Source: Bradyrhizobium sp. 190 (GTDB taxonomy: Bacteria; Pseudomonadota; Alphaproteobacteria; Rhizobiales; Xanthobacteraceae). From it: a stretch of DNA of 64,000 bases. Below are positions 59,966 through 64,000 of the stretch, piece after piece. The stretch is taken from positions 310,001 through 374,000 of the forward strand of contig NZ_JADPJL010000062.1 in assembly GCF_023073415.1 (NCBI RefSeq), given 5' to 3'. The notes under the pieces were generated by a model, which had not been told where the DNA came from, did not search any database, and was given only the letters and a program-made list of their open reading frames with translations. The translations under genes and the position numbers were made by a program. The number at the start of each line of letters is the position of its first letter. Positions within the stretch are counted from its first letter, which is position 1.

Positions 59966-60748
59966 TCATTTGGCATCGTGGAAGATCACGCCGACGGTGT
60001 GGCGGTGGCCGGAACGGATCCGGCTGACGCCATGGCGCAGATTAACGCGATAAGGCCCGCGCGTCCCCTGCACCGGCCGGTGATGCACAGCAAAGGCGAC
60101 CGCATCGCCCTGCCTGAGCGGAACCACCTCAGGCCGCGACTGCATCCGCGGCCGCTGTTCCGTCAGCACGAACTCGCCGCCTTCGAAATCGCGGCCCGGC
60201 TGAGACAGCAGGATCGCGACCTGCAGCGGAAACACGTGCTCGCCGTAAAGATCCTGGTGCAGGCAATTGTAATCGCCCTCGCCATATTGCAACAGCAGCG
60301 GCGTCGGCCGCGCCTGCCCGGCGTCGTGGCACCGCTTCAGGAACGCCGCGTGCCGGTCGGGATAGCGGATATCGATCCCCATCGTCTCGTTCCAGCGATT
60401 GGCGACGGGGCAAAGCCGCACGTAAAGCTCGGGGCGCAATTGCGCGATCAGATCGGGCAGCGGATAGGCGAAATATTTGTACTCGCCGCGGCCGAAGCCA
60501 TGACGCCCCATCACGATCCGGCTGCGGAAATTCTTGTCGTCCGGATAGAGCGCCGCCAGCGCGGCGCATTCGTCAGGCGACAACAATTCCTTCAGGACGG
60601 CGCAGCCCTGTGCGTCGAGGTCAGCGGTCGTCTGAGTCCAGTCGATGGCATCGACGCGGGTGGCGATGTCGGGGGACGCGGAACGGTCGATATTTCTTGC
60701 GGTTGCTTTCATGCTGGCAGTCTCGCAAACCACCCGGACTTTGGCCAC
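59966..60748 (-). CDS. 2OG-Fe(II) oxygenase (prolyl-hydroxylase-like) paired with alkB
   Basis: A 260-residue dioxygenase of the double-stranded beta-helix fold. The iron ligands are seen in NCLHQDLYGEHVFPLQV (H-x-D) and RVNLRHGVSRIRSGHRHTVG (distal His, with Arg for 2OG). It resembles the 2OG-Fe(II) oxygenases often coded beside alkB or ada in alphaproteobacteria and thought to share in repair, though a direct substrate is not known to me. The block LLQYGEGDYNCLHQ is typical. The gene ends in front of alkB without a gap. ATG 60748; the upstream repeat 60773-60893 lies between it and the DUF2848 gene. Confidence 0.85.
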   Translation of the reverse strand: MAKVRVVCETASMKATARNIDRSASPDIATRVDAIDWTQTTADLDAQGCAVLKELLSPDECAALAALYPDDKNFRSRIVMGRHGFGRGEYKYFAYPLPDLIAQLRPELYVRLCPVANRWNETMGIDIRYPDRHAAFLKRCHDAGQARPTPLLLQYGEGDYNCLHQDLYGEHVFPLQVAILLSQPGRDFEGGEFVLTEQRPRMQSRPEVVPLRQGDAVAFAVHHRPVQGTRGPYRVNLRHGVSRIRSGHRHTVGVIFHDAK

Positions 60749-60772
60749 CCGATTTCCGGCAGGCCCTTACCA

Positions 60773-60893
60773 CGTCGTCCCTGCGAACGCAGGGACCCAT
60801 ACCGCGTTGTCCTATCGATAAAAGCAAGATGGCTAACGTCTTCCAAAACAATTGGTGCCGCGGCGTATGGGTCCCTGCGTTCGCAGGGACGAC
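60773..60893. repeat. Palindromic repeat, copy B of the gtcgtccc family
   Basis: Left arm gtcgtccctgcgaacgcagg gacccataccgcgtt and right arm tatgggtccctgcgttcgca gggacgac, same family as 48191-48310; the first 34 bases of the two copies agree except for a few changes while the middle differs. It ends five bases before the DUF2848 stop at 60898 and lies in front of the 2OG oxygenase gene, so it could influence both transcripts. Confidence 0.85.
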
Positions 60894-60897
60894 AGGA

Positions 60898-61584
60898 TCA
60901 GCCCAACACCGGCATCGTGATCACGTCATACCCGTGGCTGATCTTCCGCTTCAGCACGGGATCTTCCAGCTCGAACTCGAAGCGATCCGCCGGGCGGATG
61001 CCGCCCTTGGCAGCAAACGTGCCGCCAAACATGGCGCAGCCGTCGGGCAGGCCTTTGCCGCTGAAACCTCGGTCGATCAGGTCCTTCACCGGCAGCATGG
61101 CATCCAGCGTGCCTTCCTGATAGAGCACGCGCGCGCCATCGATGACCGCCCAGGAGCGCAGGATCATCTTGTCCCAGTGGGCGATGACGTCCTCCAGTTC
61201 CCACAGCACGGACGCCACCGGCTTGTCGCACATCTGCTTGGAGACCGTGACGCTGTAGGCTTCCACCTTGCGGTCGGTGTGGTCGGAGCCGCAGCCGACG
61301 AAGATGCGGCCCTGCCAGCCGATCAGCACGAACTCGACCTCGCCGCTGGAATTTTCGCCGGAGACCTCGATGCGATCCTCCAAGGTGATCCGCCGCGCCG
61401 AGCAACGGTAGTAGATCGGCGTCGACGCAGGCCGCGCGATGCCGATCGCTTCGAGCTCAGCGATGTGCTTGTCGCGCGCCACCGGATCACGGCCGGTCCA
61501 GCCAGCGATGACGGCTTGCTCGATCGCAAGTGTCAGCGGCGTCAACATGCCCTTGTCGTCGACATTGAAGGTCAGATCAAACAC
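60898..61584 (-). CDS. DUF2848 family protein
   Basis: A 228-residue protein matching the DUF2848 pattern, with FDLTFNVDDKG at the start, VIAGWTGRDPVARDKHIAEL near residues 25-44, RCSARRITLEDRIEVSG near 60 and FVGCGSDHTDRKVEAYSV near 95, a segment with a Gly-Ser-Asp-His-Thr-Asp run suggestive of an active or metal site, and a C-terminal PDGCAMFGGTFAAKGG. The family is related to fumarylacetoacetate hydrolase-like folds but its activity is not established to my knowledge. It overlaps the end of the upstream amidase gene by eight bases, so the two are co-translated and probably work on the same compound. Confidence 0.82.
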   Translation of the reverse strand: MFDLTFNVDDKGMLTPLTLAIEQAVIAGWTGRDPVARDKHIAELEAIGIARPASTPIYYRCSARRITLEDRIEVSGENSSGEVEFVLIGWQGRIFVGCGSDHTDRKVEAYSVTVSKQMCDKPVASVLWELEDVIAHWDKMILRSWAVIDGARVLYQEGTLDAMLPVKDLIDRGFSGKGLPDGCAMFGGTFAAKGGIRPADRFEFELEDPVLKRKISHGYDVITMPVLG

Positions 61585-62926
61585 GGATGATGTTCTCCAT
61601 TCCGGCGGCGAGTTCGAAGATGCGGCGATCCGATCCGCCCGCGGCGGCCAGCATCAGCCCAACCGGCACCTCGCCTTCGCGATGCGCCGGCAGCGAGATC
61701 GCGCAGCCGTCGAGCATGTTGATCAGCGTGCAATTGCGCAAAGCGCGCAGATTTTGCGTGGCGAAGGCCTTGTCGTCGGCAAGATCGGTGATTCTGGGCG
61801 GTGCATTCGCCGTGGTCGGCAGCACCAGCGCGTCGTAGGGGGCGATGCGCTGTTCGGTGCGTGCAATGAACGAACGGCGCGCGTTGAGGATATCGATATA
61901 GTCAGCCGCGCTGATGCCCTCGCCGCGCAGGATGCGGACGTGGACGCGAGGGTCATAGACGTCGCCATGACTCACGATCAGGTAGCGATGCCAGGCGTAG
62001 CTCTCAGCGGCGGCAAAACCGCCCTTGCTGTTCATGACGCCGACATCGTGGAATTCCGGCACCTCGATCCGCTCAATCGACGCGCCCTGCCGCGACAGCG
62101 TCTCCAGCGCACGCTCGAAGGTTTTCGCGACCTCTTCATCGAGGTCGTCCAGCGCGATCGTGGTTGGTACCGCAAGCCGCATGCCCTTGATCGGGCGCGG
62201 TTGCAATGGTTGCACGGCTTCATTGGCGAGCACGGCGTCGAGCACCGCACAGCAGTTGACGGTGCGCGCCAGTGGACCAAAGCTGTCGAGCGAGGACGAT
62301 AGCGGGACGCCGCCCTCGAGCGGCACGCGCGCCTGCGTCGGCTTGAAGCCGACGATGCCGTTAAAAGCCGCCGGAATCCGGCACGAGCCGCCGGTATCGG
62401 TGCCCAGCGCACCGTAGGCCATGCCGTCGGCGATTGAGACAGCTGCGCCCGAGGACGAGCCGCCCGGCACATGACCGACGCTGCGATTGAAGACGCTTTT
62501 CGGCGTGCCGTAATGCGGATTGATGCCGATGCCCGAATAGGCAAATTCGGTCATGTTGGTGCGGCCGATCACGATGAAGCCGGCCCGGCGCAGCCGCGCC
62601 ACCACGGGCGCATCGGCCTCAGCCGGCGCAGAATCCTCCAGCGCGCGGGAGCCTGCGCGGGTCACCTGCCCCTTGACGTCGTACAAATCCTTGATCGAGA
62701 CGGGAATGCCGGCAAATGGCGACGGCGCGGCGCGCGCTTTACGCAGATGATCCATCGCGTCCGCGGCCGATATCGCGGCGTGCTTGTCAACGTGAATAAA
62801 GGCTCGCGCGCCCTCACCGGCGGGATCGGCGATCCTTGCGAGACATTCATCGACCAGTTGACGCGAAGTGGTGCGTCCAGCGTCGAGATCGGCGGCCAGG
62901 CTGGCAAGTGTCGGATGGTTCGGCAT
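61577..62926 (-). CDS. Amidase (amidase-signature family)
   Basis: A 449-residue amidase-signature hydrolase cleaving a C-N bond. The Ser-cisSer-Lys triad is visible: Lys in IPVSIKDLYDVKG near residue 75, and Ser residues in GHVPGGSSSGAAVS and GALGTDTGGSCRIPA near 145-180, the latter giving the nucleophile. FNGIVGFKPTQARVPLEG follows as usual. Start: ATG 62926 chosen (MPNHPTLASLAADL); a GTG at 62956 is in frame. Length fits Asp/Glu-tRNA amidotransferase A-like amidases, but there is no gatB/gatC here, so it is a catabolic amidase. The target is not known; DUF2848 is its partner. Confidence 0.88.
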   Translation of the reverse strand: MPNHPTLASLAADLDAGRTTSRQLVDECLARIADPAGEGARAFIHVDKHAAISAADAMDHLRKARAAPSPFAGIPVSIKDLYDVKGQVTRAGSRALEDSAPAEADAPVVARLRRAGFIVIGRTNMTEFAYSGIGINPHYGTPKSVFNRSVGHVPGGSSSGAAVSIADGMAYGALGTDTGGSCRIPAAFNGIVGFKPTQARVPLEGGVPLSSSLDSFGPLARTVNCCAVLDAVLANEAVQPLQPRPIKGMRLAVPTTIALDDLDEEVAKTFERALETLSRQGASIERIEVPEFHDVGVMNSKGGFAAAESYAWHRYLIVSHGDVYDPRVHVRILRGEGISAADYIDILNARRSFIARTEQRIAPYDALVLPTTANAPPRITDLADDKAFATQNLRALRNCTLINMLDGCAISLPAHREGEVPVGLMLAAAGGSDRRIFELAAGMENIIRV

Positions 62927-63168
62927 GGCTTGCTCGTTCGCTTCCTTTGGCGTCACTTGTCAATCCGAAGCGACCCTGGTGTCGAGAGGCGTCCTCGGCG
63001 ATTTGCCGTGGCGCGGACTATCTCCGATGACACGCTGGCATACAAGCGCTCTCGCGTTCGGAATGCGGCCATGCAGCAGCGGCTGGACCGTTGACGGGGA
63101 ACAGACAAATGTCGCATCAAGATCGCAACATGCGGGCCGACGCCCGCGCCCCAAGGAGAATAGCCGAT

Positions 63169-63582
63169 ATGGCGGAGCCCGCGCGCGCTAAACCAAAACC
63201 CACACCGGAAACGCAGCATTTCTGGGATGGAACGCAGGCCGGAGAGTTGCGCCTGCAGCGCTGCGACGCCTGCGCCAATGTCTATTTCCCGCCGCGCCCG
63301 TTCTGCCCCTCCTGCGCTTCGCGCAAGGTCTCGATATTCAAGGCGAGCGGCAAGGGCACGCTCTACAGCTACGTCATCAACCACCGTCCGGCAGCGCCCG
63401 GCTTCACCCCGCCCTATGCGATCGCCGTCGTCGAACTCGACGAAGGTCCGCGCATGATGAGCAACATCATCGACTGTCCGCAGACGCCGGAGGCGCTGGA
63501 GCTCGACATGAAGCTCGAAGTCGCATTCGAAAAACTCGACGACAAGATCACCCTTCCTTTGTTCCGTCCGGCGAAGGGGTAG
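63169..63582 (+). CDS. Zinc-ribbon OB-fold (DUF35) acyl-CoA-binding partner protein
   Basis: A 137-residue protein with an N-terminal rubredoxin-like zinc ribbon (RCDACANVYFPPRPFCPSCA, Cys pairs near residues 31 and 47) and a C-terminal OB-fold (KGTLYSYVINHRPAAPGFTP, AIAVVELDEGPRMMSNII). DUF35 proteins partner thiolase-like enzymes and bind acyl-CoA. I prefer ATG 63169, with AAGGAGAA nine bases upstream; the frame runs up to 63091. The thiolase-like gene begins five bases after the stop, which matches the usual pairing. Confidence 0.87.
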   Translation: MAEPARAKPKPTPETQHFWDGTQAGELRLQRCDACANVYFPPRPFCPSCASRKVSIFKASGKGTLYSYVINHRPAAPGFTPPYAIAVVELDEGPRMMSNIIDCPQTPEALELDMKLEVAFEKLDDKITLPLFRPAKG

Positions 63583-63587
63583 GCACT

Positions 63588-64000
63588 ATGCGCAAGAATG
63601 CGGTCGCTGTCGTCGGCGCAGCCGAGACCACCGAGCTCGGCGTCATCCCGAACATGTCGCAGATCCAGCTTCACGCGGATGCGGCGCTCAACGCCATCGC
63701 CGATGCCGGACTGAAATTGTCTGACATCGACGGCATCGCCACTGCCGTGGAAACCCCGCAGCAGATCGCGCACTATCTCGGCATCACGCCGACCTGGGTC
63801 GACGGCACTTCCGTCGGCGGCTGCTCGTTCATGCTGCACGTCCGCCATGCGGCCGCAGCGATCGAGGCCGGGCTCTGCAAGACCGTGCTGATCACGCACG
63901 CCGAGAGCGGCAAGTCGATGATCGGCAAACTGCCGCGCTCGACGCCGCCTGACAGTTTGAACGGCCAGTTCGAATCGCCGTTCGGCGTCTACGGCCCGCC
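63588..64000 (+). CDS. Thiolase-like protein (N-terminal part, window edge)
   Basis: The ATG at 63588 opens MRKNAVAVVGAAETTELGVI, followed by LHADAALNAIADAGLKLSDIDGIAT and VDGTSVGGCSFMLHVRHAAAAI, the start of a non-condensing or SCP-x/lipid-transfer thiolase-like protein of the kind that partners DUF35 proteins. The Cys in SVGGCSF is at the place of the nucleophile Cys of thiolases, but the catalytic His and Cys near the C-terminus are out of the window. About 137 codons are present. The frame is open to the edge, so no completeness judgement is possible. Confidence 0.8.
   Translation, partial: MRKNAVAVVGAAETTELGVIPNMSQIQLHADAALNAIADAGLKLSDIDGIATAVETPQQIAHYLGITPTWVDGTSVGGCSFMLHVRHAAAAIEAGLCKTVLITHAESGKSMIGKLPRSTPPDSLNGQFESPFGVYGP

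Noticed and set aside
1..64000. CRISPR array, tRNA, rRNA, transposase, integrase or phage genes
   Set aside because: I saw no spaced direct repeats, no cloverleaf-like sequence and no recombinase-like protein on either strand.

Overview
The window looks like a chromosomal segment of a Bradyrhizobium-type alphaproteobacterium (Rhizobiales, GC-rich). The grounds are gene content and repeats: a near-complete hopanoid cluster with the C-2 methylase gene hpnP set inside an ethanolamine ammonia-lyase locus, many catabolic genes, and several palindromic intergenic repeats of the kind I associate with Bradyrhizobium and Rhodopseudomonas. The assignment is by inspection, without a database search. I see no rRNA, tRNA, CRISPR array, transposase or phage gene.

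Layout. 0-6.1 kb: two tandem M20 amidohydrolases (the first cut by the window edge), a GMC oxidoreductase, an alpha/beta hydrolase, a luciferase-like monooxygenase and its probable flavin reductase. 6.1-8.6 kb: a gene-poor stretch of very small genes, two of which look frameshifted, plus a 27-codon membrane-peptide gene with a strong ribosome binding site. 8.6-13.4 kb: a free-standing adenylation-carrier-thioesterase protein (with Cys in place of the usual thioesterase Ser) converging on a sigma-54-dependent activator. 13.5-14.5 kb: a small secreted protein and a GFA/CENP-V protein.

14.6-27.9 kb: hopanoid biosynthesis. hpnC, hpnD and hpnE make squalene, shc (hpnF) cyclises it to hopene, hpnH adds an adenosyl group, hpnG removes adenine, hpnO makes the aminated side chain, hpnN moves hopanoids to the outer membrane, and ispH feeds the isoprenoid supply. 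28-33 kb: small secreted proteins, a second large MMPL/RND transporter and a 352-residue protein I do not recognise. 33.4-37.9 kb: eutB, hpnP, eutC and a membrane protein. 38.4-41.3 kb: a chemoreceptor and a periplasmic solute-binding protein. 41.4-48.1 kb: a three-gene transglutaminase / permuted ATP-grasp-alpha-E / transglutaminase-DUF2126 locus, a widespread but poorly characterised predicted peptide-modification system.

48.3-59.1 kb: aromatic and sugar-acid type catabolism. A MarR regulator (HpcR) is divergent from hpaH-hpaF-hpaE-hpaD-hpaG and a ThDP enzyme; on the other side are an Ldh-type oxidoreductase, an HpaI aldolase and a UxaA-type dehydratase. Together hpaD, E, F, G, H and I cover homoprotocatechuate meta-cleavage to pyruvate and succinic semialdehyde. 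The ring hydroxylase hpaBC is not in the window. 59.3-64 kb: alkB with a second 2OG-Fe(II) dioxygenase, a DUF2848 protein with an amidase, and a DUF35/OB-fold protein followed by a thiolase-like gene cut by the window end.

The best candidates for undescribed biology are the adenylation-carrier-Cys-thioesterase protein (8.6 kb), the ATP-grasp/alpha-E/transglutaminase locus (41-48 kb), the hpnP-in-eutBC arrangement, and the unknown 352-residue protein next to the second MMPL transporter.
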